Position numbers and translations under genes: made by a program. A DNA stretch of 64,000 nucleotides. Origin: Nannobrachium achirus. Lineage: Eukaryota > Chordata > Actinopteri > Myctophiformes > Myctophidae. This document shows positions 44,270 through 55,501 of the stretch, in pieces. The notes under the pieces are model-generated. The model was not told the origin of the DNA. It worked only from the letters and a program-made list of their open reading frames with translations, and ran no database searches. The stretch covers positions 15,524,352-15,588,351 of the forward strand of contig OY997645.1 in assembly GCA_963921795.1 (NCBI GenBank), in the 5' to 3' direction. Within the stretch, counting starts at the first letter, position 1, and each line of letters opens with the position of its first letter.

Positions 44270-45538
44270 TGTGAGGGGGTGGAAGACAGCGTTATTCTTT
44301 TTTTTCGTTAAAATGTATTTCTTTGGAAACTCTTGTGTTTTATTATTATTTCTGTTAAGTGAATGCTATTTTATATGTTTCCCTTATTATACATTTACTT
44401 ATTTGCTTGTGTTAATAACGTTATTTTTCCCTACATGAAACTCCCCTTCTGATATATGTGTGTGTGAAGAGCCTGATAGGTTAACCAGCGGCCGCTACTC
44501 GGCCAATGAGAAGAGACTGACGTCATGCCCGGCCAATGAGAGGCTAGTGTCGGGCAGGGGGCGGCCTTTATAAGTGGGACTCTGTCACTCTGTTACTGAA
44601 CGTGAAAGGAGGAGGACGTGTGTGTGAGGCAGGTGAACAGGCAGAGGTGACCAGTGTTATGAGGGACTGAGGACAGACACAGGAGGGCATGAGCCGTGAG
44701 CCCTACCTAGAACTATTGATGATGAACTTGAGTGAGCTCCACAGTGCAACGCAGTGAGTCAGACAACACGGTGGCCCAGCAAAACCGGTGAAGTTCCCGC
44801 GGACCATCTATCCTGACCAGGCGAGCCGAGACGAGCCGCTCTATCCGAGCTGACTAGAGGGGTCGCAGTGGTGACAGTGGTGTCGTGCGCAATACCCGCA
44901 CAGGCAGCCATTGGCTGCCTCCGTGTGAGTAGAGAATCTGTGCACCATTTGTCTCTTCAAGCCACTGACCTGAGTTATGCCAATAAGTTAAAGTATACAA
45001 GGATACTGGCCTATTTTCCTTGTTCGCAGATACGAAGGCCTGAGACGTAGATGTTACTGAAGAGTTGCTGTGTCCCTCTACACGTCTTGTCGTCTTGGTT
45101 GTGATCTTATTGTTGGTTGTTTTTAGGTTTTTTAGTTAGAAGCGCTATTTAGGAGTGTTAGGGTTTTATTTGTGTTTTGAATGGTTTTATGGCGTATAGA
45201 AGCCCCTGTATTTTAGATAATAAAGAACTTGTTATACCTTTGGAAATACTGTGTCCGGCTCCTTCTCTCCTGGGTTTATATTGCTCTGAACACCTGAAAA
45301 ACGTACCTGTGTGTCTTAAAAGGGTTATTATTATATATCTCCTTTTCCTCTTTTATAGAGGTGGCGTTGTCGGAAGTCTTATAATTATATATGGAAATGC
45401 TAATGATAATACTGAAATAATACACTTGAATCAAAAGGTGTGTACTATAATTATTTATTTGCAAATCCAAGAAAGTAAGGTGTTGACAAAGAGTGCCAGT
45501 TTATTCTGGCTGTTAATGTGAGTCTGGCCACTCTTACA
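44270..45538 (+). repeat. 3' LTR with internal deletion
   Basis: Where the 5' LTR has 206 bp, this copy has the 8 bases GTCGTCTT next to CACGTCTT, so a deletion was filled with a short copy of adjacent sequence. The rest reads the same as the 5' LTR in the stretches compared. A 114-codon frame (45177-45521) is shared by both LTRs and has no recognised domain. Confidence 0.95.
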
Positions 45539-45958
45539 TCTATATGCCCATATACTGTATGGAGATCTCTGTATCTGCCCATATGCCCATATATGGAGTT
45601 CTCAGTCTTATGCCCATATACGGAGATATTTGTCGGGTCGAGGCAAGGCCCGGCACTGCAGTGATGTCACAATGAGTCAGCGCTTGCGCCCGGCACTGCA
45701 GTGATGTCACAATGACCGATTTTGCGCCGATTTCCTCCGGAACAGCCTGATGTCAACAATCAGCCCCGCATAAGGAGATTCCGAACGTTTCGCGCCGGTT
45801 AGGGAAAACCGCGCGTCGGGTCGGGTCGAGGCCCGGCACTGCACTCCGTGCCGCGGCGGGGAGCGCGCGTGCCGAATCTGAAGCCGGTGGGACGAACGGT
45901 TCTCGAGATACGCGGATTACAAACACACACGCAGAGACTTCTCGCATTTATAGATAGA

Positions 45959-46699
45959 TATGTACAGCTCTCCTTTGTAGCCAAAGGCTGAATGGTCCTC
46001 ATTCCTCTGTAGTTGGACATTAGGTGCGGAAGGCGGCCTCAGCCAGAAGTTGGTCTCTGTGTCAAACACTCTGACTCTTTTTCCGTCTGTGTTTCCCCCG
46101 ACCACAAACATTTTGGTTCCGATGGCGATAGCAGAGTGCCAGGCTGAAGCACCTGGCAGATTTCCCCCGGGGATAATTACAGTCCAGACCATCGTGCTGG
46201 TGTCCAACTTGTAGATGTTGTTGTCGTCGTAGCCTTCTCCCCCATAGATGTACATGACCTCCCCAATGGCACAGGCCGAGTGGCCGCCCCTCAGCTTTGG
46301 AACGGTCCCAGAAACCTCTGGCTTGAACCACCTGTGAGTGCAGACATCAAACGTGTGCAGCTTGTTCTTGTAAATGTATGCCTTATTGCCTGATCTTAAA
46401 TTCTCTGCGAATCCTTCGCAGACATAGACAATGTCTTCTATCAGCACGGCGTTGTGGCGGTACCACCCGGTACCGCCACAACGACTTTTTCCTTTTCTAT
46501 TCGCCACTGGGGGTAACGTGGTCCAGCACAAAGTGACTGTATTTAAGATGTTCACGGGGTTCTGGTCCACGGTGAACACAGAGGAGCCTCCAAAGATGTA
46601 GATGTCTTTCCTCACCGATACCACAGCAACACCTTGGGACCTGTGTCGTAGTGCTATGGCACCTGAAGGTAGCTTCTGGTGCACTGTCCAGTGCAGCAT
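45959..46699 (-). pseudogene. klhdc3: klhdc3-like retrocopy 2, N-terminal half
   Basis: The minus-strand frame opens at 46699 with MLHWTVHQ and continues through kelch repeats: IYIFGGSS, HTFDVCTHRWFKPEVSGTVP, GGHSACAIGEVMYIYGG, YKLDTSTMVWTVI, AWHSAIAIGTKMFVVGG, RVFDTETNFWL and HSAFGYKGELYI. The last host codon is ATA at 45959-45961, after which Helitron sequence begins. There are no introns and 247 open codons. A 14-bp perfect inverted repeat at 46451-46482 replaces the normal sequence before RHNAVLI. Together with 35613-36017 this was an apparently open 381-codon retrogene before the insertion. Confidence 0.85.
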
Positions 46700-47135
46700 G
46701 TCAGAAATCAGTCACAGCTGATCACAGTGAAGCATTCATTCGTAAGGGAATGGAACTCAATTGTGCACTATGACTTATAATGGTACAGCGGCACGAATGT
46801 CAAGTGATGTCTGGCCAATCCGTGAAGTCTATGAATTGGTTTGGCCAATCAGCTAAGTCAGACTTCCCTATTTTAATGGCGGTATTGGGCGCCGTGCTAA
46901 GGAGATTCCGCCTAACCACTAACGTTTTGGAAGCGTGAATAATTATCATCTGGTTATTATGCCAACTCAAACATAATGGTCAAACTCGTTCTTAGCCCCA
47001 GCCACACTGCTTACTCTTTCTCTCCCGCGGTGTGGTTCATTGTGCGCTCAGCGGCTGAAGAAGTTTACATGGGCGTGTTTCGGCCGATACTATAAACTAC
47101 CAATCAAAGTGGCGGCTGTTATTCCCTTTAAGAGC
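46700..47135. other. Non-coding upstream of retrocopy 2
   Basis: Contains two CCAATC motifs (about 46815 and 46845). No clear promoter or parental UTR recognised. Confidence 0.4.
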
Positions 47136-48140
47136 ATAAGAACTGGCATAAAAGCCGTGCAAATTTTGAAAAGTGATCCCAAACTGGCAAATATATGTGC
47201 TGATCCCCCTCTTTTCTCTTTCAGACGCTCCAGAAGCCTCAGAGACCGTCTAGTCCACTCGGACATGAATGCAACCTCTCCCCCGTCCTGGCTCCCTGAA
47301 CCTCCCCAAGGTTTTTACAAATGTGGCAACCGTGCCCAATACAAAATTCTTTACTTGTTCACGCACTGGCAAAAAAAATCAAATATCTTCATTCATTAAC
47401 TGTAATTCCACTCACGTGGTCTACATGCTCAAATGTCCTTGTGGACTCGCTTACATTGGCCAAACCAAGAGACCACTAAAAATACGAATTGGTGAACACA
47501 AAATAGCCATTCGCACCAAAATTTAGAATATGCCTGGCTAGGCAGGCACTACATACAAGCCAATCATGGTATGGCTCCCCAGCCCCCCTTAAGTTTTGGG
47601 GAATAGAAAGAATCGCTGCCCCACCTCGGGGAGGTAAAATAATAAATAATCTACTTTGTAGAGAAGCATTGTGGATTAACAACCTTCACACCTTAGAACC
47701 TAATGGCCTAAATGAAGAACTAAGCTTATCATGCTTTTTATAGACGGTCCCTGAGGCATTCTCCCTGTACTCTGTATGTGTTCTTCTGTATGCATTATAT
47801 ATTTTTAAAACTTTTCTTTTTTGGTCTAACATTACTGGCCCCTATGAATGTACATGCACTTTGTTTTCTTATCTCTTCTTTATGTATTTGTTTATTTAAT
47901 CATTATGCCTGAGACTGACGTGCAGCACCTGGTGCCAGAGAGCCAACAGCCATTGGTTTATTGAGAGCTCCGCCCTCTCCTGCCTCTGTTTAAATGCACC
48001 TCTTTGTTTGCTGCCAGCCTGTCGCTCAGGTCTCTTATGAAGATGCACTAGCAGTAGCATTGAAACGTTAGTCAATTTTTTCTATACTCAGTGGCACCTG
48101 AATAAAAGGTTAGAACTGTAGGAGCTGCTCCAGTGTCTCT
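47136..48140 (+). mobile_element. 3' fragment of a Penelope-like retroelement (GIY-YIG endonuclease)
   Basis: Plus-strand fragments read QILKSDPKLANIC, FRRSRSLRDRLVHSD, HVVYMLKCPCGLAYIGQTKR, PLKIRIGEHK, and finally REALWINNLHTLEPNGLNEE with SLSCFL before TAG at 47741. VVYMLKCPCG plus AYIGQTKRPL is the GIY-YIG nuclease motif attached to Penelope-like reverse transcriptases. The reading is broken by frameshifts near 47350-47400 and stops after 47520, and the RT itself is missing, so it is a dead 5'-truncated copy. The 3' part contains TTGAAACGTTAGTC, similar to the terminal repeats of such elements. Confidence 0.8.
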
Positions 48141-48399
48141 CTCTTCTGCATACATATGTCCCTGCTCCCGTGTTGCACCAGACTAGCCGTGTTGGCTGAG
48201 GCGCGCTGTAGAACCCCTTTGTTCTCAATTGTTTTGAGGTCCTGTGTTGCTGTTGTGCATGCAGCACAGGAAATTCAAATCTTTTTCCGTAAAAATTGGC
48301 ACCATCTTGTCCATCTATAGGTTAACATTTGCTTGTTATGGAGGTGTTGAAAAAATAAAGTGCCCCTTTAGACAAAATAATCAGCCCCCCTGCTGATTA
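48141..48399. other. Non-coding sequence
   Basis: No feature recognised. Confidence 0.35.
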
Positions 48400-48438
48400 T
48401 TCCCTGGAGCTACTGTACCACCTGTTGACTGGAGCCAG

Positions 48439-48943
48439 CAGGGGTGTCACAAGGGGGGGGGGGGGGGAGTGGGACTGAGTTACTAGGGCCCAAGGTGGAG
48501 GGGCCTTAATTATTTTATACTTTAGCTATTGAAAAATAGCAGATATACTGCGAGCTTGTAGATCTGCTATTTTTGAAAAGTCATGAAAATGTGTGCAAAT
48601 CTTATATGTATTTTTAAAGCGAACAATTGTAACTACGATTTTTCTTCTGAGGGGTCCCTGGAATTAAATATTTTGAGATGGGGGTCAGTGGCCAAATACA
48701 TATCATTTTGGGGGTCCTTCACATGAAAGTTTGAGCACCATCACTGACATACTGTAGAAACATGGGTTTTTCCAAAAAACTTTAGAGGGATTTGAAATAT
48801 TCAAAGACTTGTTCACGATTTTTCAAAAATAGCAGATCTACAAGCTCGCAGCGCGGCACTCGGTGCCGCGCCGTGAGCTTGCAGATCTGCTATTCCTCAA
48901 TAGTTAAAGTACCCAGGGCCCAGAGTTTGGTGCGACACCCCTG
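48439..48943. mobile_element. hAT-like MITE (reverse copy of the 5395 family) between 34-39-bp direct repeats
   Basis: The 505-bp element starts CAGGGGTGTCACAAGG and ends TTTGGTGCGACACCCCTG, the reverse orientation of 5395-5904. It has a G-run at about 48454-48470 and two recurrent hairpins (48527-48576, 48826-48902). Directly abutting each side is a direct repeat starting TTCCCTGGAGCTA and ending CTGTTGACTGGAGCCAG (48400-48438, 39 bp; 48944-48977, 34 bp). An 8-bp duplication is not seen. Confidence 0.8.
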
Positions 48944-48977
48944 TTCCCTGGAGCTATCGCCTGTTGACTGGAGCCAG

Positions 48978-49487
48978 TCACAACATGGGATCCCCCAGTC
49001 CCAACAACCATTAAACATCTCATCAAATATGGCTGCAAAGCAGACCTATTGCATGTCACACTGTTCTCTGAGGTCTCAGAATCTCAACTGCTCTGATATT
49101 TGCTTTGTGGAGCAGATGGAGAGGTGTGCGGAAATATCAGCCAGGGACATCTGGTGGCGTTGAAGATGAGGAGGAAGAAGGCGATACATTCAATACTATT
49201 TATTTTGTTTGGATGTTGATAATTGCTCTAAATTTCTTGTTTTCTTATTTATTGCTACTACAATGAAGCTGAAATTAATCTGTGACTATTTTTCATGATG
49301 ATTTAAACCTTTACATAATGTATGCAAATGAAACAGTCTAAGATCATTTCTCTTAGTTGAAAGAAACAAGTAGTCTTTTTTTGCATAATATGCACATCAT
49401 GATGATGTGGAAAGGTTGCCTGACTGCACCATGGTGATAGATACATTTCTGGACATCACAAAAATCAACTTTGATCAACTTTCAAAT
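48978..49487. other. Non-coding sequence
   Basis: No gene or repeat recognised. Confidence 0.4.
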
Positions 49488-49491
49488 TTAA

Positions 49492-49966
49492 AGCTATACT
49501 GTGTAAGTTGCTCAACTAGTGGTCAGAGCTGTATAGCAAACCGCGGTCGCGTCCGCGTCTTTCGGCCGTTTTTCGCCGCGGACCGGGCCTCTCACCACCA
49601 CGTCCGCCTGCAGCTCGCCGAGATCTATCTTTAGATGGGTCCCTGATTCCTGTGCGTTCAGGCATTCCGGAGAAATAGACTCCTTCACCCGAGTATATGT
49701 TGTTGTTATGTTGAGGCAAGCTACTTCCTGAGAAGTCAGCAAGCTGTGATTGGCCGGCAGTGTATAACCCTCGCTGTGATTGGCCGGTAGTGTATGATGA
49801 CGTAATTTTGCCGCGAAATCCGGTCCCCGTCAGAATCATAGAAAACATATTTACAGAAGGCTTTAGGGGATGAAATTCACGGAGCGGGTGTTCTAAAACT
49901 TTAGCGATTTAACATTTAGGACAATTTTAAGATTTGTTTTATAAAAAGAAGTTACATGGTATAACT
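49492..49966. mobile_element. piggyBac-like MITE (TTAA target)
   Basis: A 475-bp unit between TTAA at 49488-49491 and 49967-49970. The left end AGCTATACTGTGTAAGTTG and the reverse of the right end AGTTATACCATGTAACTTC agree at 15 of 19 positions. The interior includes a GC-rich GCGGTCGCGTCCGCGTC stretch and a tandem TGTGATTGGCCGG(C/T)AGTGTAT pair (about 49745, 49776). Non-coding. Confidence 0.7.
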
Positions 49967-49970
49967 TTAA

Positions 49971-50426
49971 TAATGTTACATTACAGCCATTTCCATTTGA
50001 CTTAAAGTTTCTTCATGGAACCCCAATGATGAAACCCCAATCGCTCGACAGGTCCTCTGGATACCCAAACTTTGATTGGCTCCCACAAAGTTTCTCAGGG
50101 GAGTTGGATTGGAACTAATTGAAAGTTGTTAGTAGATACCTTTATTTAGTGAAAATAGATTTTTCGTTTATGGCGGCAACAATTTGCATAAAAATGGTAG
50201 ATGGAACATTTTGACAACTTTTTAAATAGTGCATATTTTTTTTTCTTCCTCTTCTTTTTTTTCAAATCAGAAAATTATATTTCTGGGCTGCAATGCTAGC
50301 CTGCTTTTAGCAGGAATGTAAAAAGGCACACCCGGATGGAGAGGACTTGAAAAAGGAGGAGCCAATTCCGAATTCCTGCTTAACATGAAAAAGGAGGTTG
50401 TGCCCCTGGAGGGAAAAAAATGATTA
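49971..50426. other. Non-coding sequence
   Basis: No gene or repeat recognised. Confidence 0.35.
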
Positions 50427-52297
50427 TTGCGACCGTCAGGTCGCAGTTTACTATCAAAACCTCCACCGGCCGTCCGTCCGTCCGTCGGTCACACGTCACA
50501 CGTCACACCTTTGCTGCTCATATCTCCGCATCAGTATGACATCACACTGCTGACATCAGTATGACATCGGCAGCCATAGTTACACCTGGAATGTTGAATC
50601 TCCATATATGGAGATAACCTACGCATCACACAAAGTCTGACCTCACCAGCCCATACTTGGGCATGGACGACTTATATCTCCATATACGGAGATGGCCATA
50701 TATGGAGATACGATGACATCACAGAGTCCACAGCTGATGATGTGGCGTGATGTCATACAATACACAAACAAGCCCTATATAAAGGGGCAATTCTCACCAG
50801 GGAAGAGAGCATTCCCCACTAGCTGAGTATCTTAAGATGGTTGGATGTGATGATAAGCTATAAGCTTAGTTGATCCTGGCGATAAGGTCTGAGTCGAGGA
50901 ATGCTCTCTTCCCTGGTGAGAATTTCCCCTTTATATATATGCAGACATAAGTTGCTCATGCCCAAATATGGGCTGGTGAGGTCAGACTTAGTGTGATGCG
51001 TAGGTTATCTCCATATATGGAGATTCAACTTCAATGAGTAACCATGGCAAATCACACCGTACACAAATGACCCTTATATTAGACCGGCATTATCTACCGA
51101 CAGCTGCTATAAGCCAACCCTGGCGATAAGGTCTGAGTCGAAGAAATGCTTCTTTCCTGGCAAGAAATGCTTCTTTCCTGGCAAGAATTGCCCCTTTATA
51201 CTGTAGGGCTCGTTTGTGTATTGTATGACATCACGCCACATCATCGGCTGAGGACTGTGTGATGTCATCATATCTCCATATATGGAGACATAAGTTGCTC
51301 ATGCCCAAATATGGGCTGGTGAGGTCAGACTTAGTGTGATGCGTAGGTTATCTCCATATATGGAGATTCAACTTCAATGAGTAACCATGGCAAATCACAC
51401 CGTACACAAATGACCCTTATATAAGACCGGCATTATCTACCGACAGCTGCTATAAGCCAACCCTGGCGATAAGGTCTGAGTCGAAGAAATGCTTCTTTCC
51501 TGGCAAGAATTGCCCCTTTATACTGTAGGGCTCGTTTGTGTATTGTATGACATCACGCCACATCATCGGCTGAGGACTGTGTGATGTCATCATATCTCCA
51601 TATATGGAGACATAAGTTGCTCATGCCCAAATATGGGCTGGTGAGGTCAGACTTAGTGTGATGCGTAGGTTATCTCCATATATGGGCATAAAAGGGATTC
51701 TGTTAGCTGTTAGTGATCTCCATATATGGGCATAAAAGGGATGCTGTTAGGGATCTCCATATATGGGCATAAAAGGGATTCTGTTAGGGATCTCCATATA
51801 TGGGCATGAAAGGGATTCTGTTAGGGATCTCCATATATGGGCATAAAAGGGATTGTATCCCAGATGATGCCCTGTTAGGAGATCCACACTAACAGAATCC
51901 ATATATGGTCCTACCGACAGCTGCTATAAGCCAACCCTGGCGATAAGGTCTGAGTCGAAGAAATGCTTCTTTCCTGGCAAGAATTGCCCCTTTATACTGT
52001 AGGGCTCGTTTGTGTATTGTATGACATCACGCCACATCATCGGCTGAGGACTGTGTGATGTCATCATATCTCCATATATGGAGACATAAGTTGCTCATGC
52101 CCAAATATGGGCTGGTGAGGTCAGACTTAGTGTGATGCGTAGGTTATCTCCATATATGGAGATTCAACTTCAATGAGTAACCATGGCAAACTGTCAACTG
52201 CCCGTATGTCTTGATAAGTGGTAAAACAAACTTTTGGCCTATTTGTGGAGATAAGCGACCAACGGTCGCTTATCTCCCGATTAGGGAGTCTTACTGG
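50427..52297 (+). mobile_element. Helitron-like unit 1 with tandem interior
   Basis: Starts with TTGCGACCGTCAGGTCGC (hairpin) then TTTACTATCAAAACCTCC and (CCGT)n. Ends with a GCGACCAACGGTCGC hairpin, TTATCTCCCGATTAGGG, AGTCTTA and terminal CTGG (52294-52297) followed by host T. The interior has 322-bp repeats (restarts at 51206 and 51528) and a 37-bp repeat run (51676-51855, about five units containing CTCCATATATGGGCATAAA). No ORF with a domain. Confidence 0.65.
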
Positions 52298-53036
52298 TTA
52301 TTAATAATTATTAAGGATCCTGGATGGCTTGATTATAGGCTTAAAATACTTGATATAAATGTTTTTGTAAAACCATTGCTATGGCCTATATTCTGGTGGG
52401 TAACAGGAAGGGTGGGATAGGACCTAGGGAAAACTGGGCACATCGGAAGAGTGGGCACTAGGGTATGTGTGTAGGCACCAAAAGCTGAGTGGGCACCAGA
52501 CCTCGGAAAAGTGAGAAATCCAGGCACCAAAACAGGAATACTTTGAAGTCTGGCATGCATAATAATGGAATGAAAGATTATTATGGGCAGTGTGATGCCA
52601 CTCTGTATTGGTAGTCTTCCAAGGCATGGTGCCCACTCGTCTCCAGTGTCCAGTCTTCCCCCCAAAATGGTGCCTGCCCACCTTCCTGTTTAATTTGGTG
52701 TTGCTTGCAAAAAGGAGAACAGTTCAAATTGTTAATTGTAAACTATTCATGCCAGACAGTGACTTCCAACTTCCAAAGGCACACATTTGTAAAGGATATG
52801 TTTGTATAGCTAGTAGCTTAGCTACCTATAAGCGTGGACCTCCTCCACAACACACAGGTGACAAATATTGAATGAATATGGGGGCACAGTTTAACGATTG
52901 TTTTCTGCTGTAGGCTAGCTATGCACTTACAGTTACTTACATTTAATCTTGGTGAAGAATCAGAATATTGCATATTTGGCCACAAATCTTACATTAGTCA
53001 CGCTGTTTTGGGGAGGATTTGAGGAGTAGCTGTTAG
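52298..53036 (+). repeat. 739-bp segment, first copy of a tandem duplication
   Basis: Begins TTATTAATAATTATTAAGG and ends GGAGTAGCTGTTAG. Repeated at 54073-54811 with very few differences (for example A to G at 52978/54753). It is the host flank between Helitron-like units, so it was copied with them. No gene is recognised; the small frames are identical in both copies only because of the duplication. Confidence 0.9.
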
Positions 53037-54072
53037 TTGCGACCGTAAGTTCGAAGTTTAGTATCGAAACCTCCACCGGCCGTCCGTCACGTCCGTCATG
53101 TCACACGTCACACCTTTGCCCTGCTCATATCTGGGCTCGTTTGTGTATTGTATGACATCACGCCACATCATCGGCTGAGGACTGTGTGATGTCATCATAT
53201 CTCCATATATGGAGACATAAGTTGCTCATGCCCAAATATGGGCTGGTGAGGTCAGACTTAGTGTGATGCGTAGGTTATCTCCATATATGGAGATTCAACT
53301 TCAATGAGTAACCATGGCAAATCACACCGTACACAAATGACCCTTATATAAGACCGGCATTATCTACCGACAGCTGCTATAAGCCAACCCTGGCGATAAG
53401 GTCTGAGTCGAAGAAATGCTTCTTTCCTGGCAAGAATTGCCCCTTTATACTGTAGGGCTCGTTTGTGTATTGTATGACATCACGCCACATCATCGGCTGA
53501 GGACTGTGTGATGTCATCATATCTCCATATATGGAGACATAAGTTGCTCATGCCCAAATATGGGCTGGTGAGGTCAGACTTAGTGTGATGCGTAGGTTAT
53601 CTCCATATATGGAGATTCAACTTCAATGAGTAACCATGGCAAATCACACCGTACACAAATGACCCTTATATAAGACCGGCATTATCTACCGACAGCTGCT
53701 ATAAGCCAACCCTGGCGATAAGGTCTGAGTCGAAGAAATGCTTCTTTCCTGGCAAGAATTGCCCCTTTATACTGTAGGGCTCGTTTGTGTATTGTATGAC
53801 ATCACGCCACATCATCGGCTGAGGACTGTGTGATGTCATCATATCTCCATATATGGAGACATAAGTTGCTCATGCCCAAATATGGGCTGGTGAGGTCAGA
53901 CTTAGTGTGATGCGTAGGTTATCTCCATATATGGAGATTCAACTTCAATGAGTAACCATGGCAAACTGTCAACTGCCTGTATGTCTTGATAAGTGGTAAA
54001 ACAAACTTTTGGCCTATTTGTGGAGATAAGCGACCAACGGTCGCTTATCTCCCGATTAGGGAGTCTTACTGG
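53037..54072 (+). mobile_element. Helitron-like unit 2
   Basis: Starts TTGCGACCGTAAGTTCG. 322-bp interior repeats restart at 53133, 53455 and 53777. It ends with the same hairpin and CTGG (54069-54072). Both its ends and the following 739-bp flank are at exactly +1775 from unit 1's end. Confidence 0.7.
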
Positions 54073-54811
54073 TTATTAATAATTATTAAGGATCCTGGAT
54101 GGCTTGATTATAGGCTTAAAATACTTGATATAAATGTTTTTGTAAAACCATTGCTATGGCCTATATTCTGGTGGGTAACAGGAAGGGTGGGATAGGACCT
54201 AGGGAAAACTGGGCACATCGGAAGAGTGGGCACTAGGGTATGTGTGTAGGCACCAAAAGCTGAGTGGGCACCAGACCTCGGAAAAGTGAGAAATCCAGGC
54301 ACCAAAACAGGAATACTTTGAAGTCTGGCATGCATAATAATGGAATGAAAGATTATTATGGGCAGTGTGATGCCACTCTGTATTGGTAGTCTTCCAAGGC
54401 ATGGTGCCCACTCGTCTCCAGTGTCCAGTCTTCCCCCCAAAATGGTGCCTGCCCACCTTCCTGTTTAATTTGGTGTTGCTTGCAAAAAGGAGAACAGTTC
54501 AAATTGTTAATTGTAAACTATTCATGCCAGACAGTGACTTCCAACTTCCAAAGGCACACATTTGTAAAGGATATGTTTGTATAGCTAGTAGCTTAGCTAC
54601 CTATAAGCGTGGACCTCCTCCACAACACACAGGTGACAAATATTGAATGAATATGGGGGCACAGTTTAACGATTGTTTTCTGCTGTAGGCTAGCTATGCA
54701 CTTACAGTTACTTACATTTAATCTTGGTGAAGAATCAGAATATTGCATATTTGGCCGCAAATCTTACATTAGTCACGCTGTTTTGGGGAGGATTTGAGGA
54801 GTAGCTGTTAG
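54073..54811 (+). repeat. 739-bp segment, second copy
   Basis: Near-identical to 52298-53036 and offset by 1775 bp. Confidence 0.9.
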
Positions 54812-55501
54812 TTGCGACCGTAAGTTCGCAGTTTAGTATCAAAACCTCCACCGGCCGTCCGTCACGTCCGTCACGTCACACGTCACACGTCACACCTTTG
54901 CCCTGCTCATATCTGGGCTTGTTTGTGTATTGTATGACATCACGCCACATCATCGGCTGAGGACTGTGTGATGTCATCATATCTCCATATATGGAGACAT
55001 AAGTTGCTCATGCCCAAATATGGGCTGGTGAGGTCAGACTTAGTGTGATGCGTAGGTTATCTCCATATATGGAGATTCAACTTCAATGAGTAACCATGGC
55101 AAATCACACCGTACACAAATGACCCTTATATAAGACCGGCATTATCTACCGACAGCTGCTATAAGCCAACCCTGGCGATAAGGTCTGAGTCGAAGAAATG
55201 CTTCTTTCCTGGCAAGAATTGCCCCTTTATACTGTAGGGCTCGTTTGTGTATTGTATGACATCACGCCACATCATCGGCTGAGGACTGTGTGATGTCATC
55301 ATATCTCCATATATGGAGACATAAGTTGCTCATGCCCAAATATGGGCTGGTGAGGTCAGACTAAGTGTGATGCGTAGGTTATCTCCATATATGGAGATTC
55401 AACTTCAATGAGTAACCATGGCAAACTGTCAACTGCCCGTATGTCTTGATAATTGGTAAAACAAACTTTTGGCCTATTTGTGGATTAGGGAGTCTTACTG
55501 G
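54812..55501 (+). mobile_element. Helitron-like unit 3, fused to unit 4
   Basis: Starts TTGCGACCGTAAGTTCGC with 322-bp repeats at 54915 and 55237. The terminal hairpin is lost and the sequence runs GATTAGGGAGTCTTACTGG (CTGG at 55498-55501) straight into the 5' part of another unit (TATCAAAACCTCCACC). Confidence 0.65.

Larger units (their letters stand above)
37980..45538 (+). mobile_element. Ty3/gypsy LTR retrotransposon, nearly complete
   Basis: LTRs of 1467 bp (37980-39446) and 1269 bp (44270-45538) flank gag and pol. The direct repeat TCTA (or TCTAT, depending on boundary) occurs on both sides: upstream ends CTGTCTA, downstream begins TCTATATG. Order is LTR, primer-binding site, gag, pol (protease, RT, RNase H, integrase), polypurine tract, LTR, as in Metaviridae; no envelope gene is seen. 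Apart from one indel the LTRs look identical wherever I compared them, so the insertion is recent. It sits in the CArG-type repeat of the Helitron. Confidence 0.95.
36018..45958 (-). mobile_element. Helitron (non-autonomous) inserted in klhdc3 retrocopy 2
   Basis: On the minus strand the element begins TCTATCTATAAATGCGAG (45958 downwards) and ends with a 12-bp-stem hairpin, loop GAA (36024-36050), two T, then CTAG (36021-36018). The host base before is A and after is T, with no target duplication: exactly the Helitron insertion rule. Removing it restores an uninterrupted kelch reading frame. Without the nested gypsy element (37980-45538) it is about 2.4 kb and has no RepHel coding. The interior has repeated CCATATATGG blocks and a second internal copy of its 5' subterminal GTTCTCGAGATACGCGGATT motif at about 37277-37296. 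Confidence 0.85.

Noticed and set aside
44270..45538. Second independent retrotransposon
   Set aside because: It is the 3' LTR of the same element: the sequence reads alike and the order LTR-gag-pol-LTR plus the shared target repeat supports one insertion.
50580..51850. CRISPR-like regular repeats
   Set aside because: Repeats are 37 bp or 322 bp, directly abutting without unique spacers, in a eukaryotic transposon context; no cas genes.
52211..52871. Frames of 69, 110, 85 and 87 codons that recur at 53986-54646
   Set aside because: Their duplication follows the 1775-bp segment duplication, not protein conservation. No domain seen.
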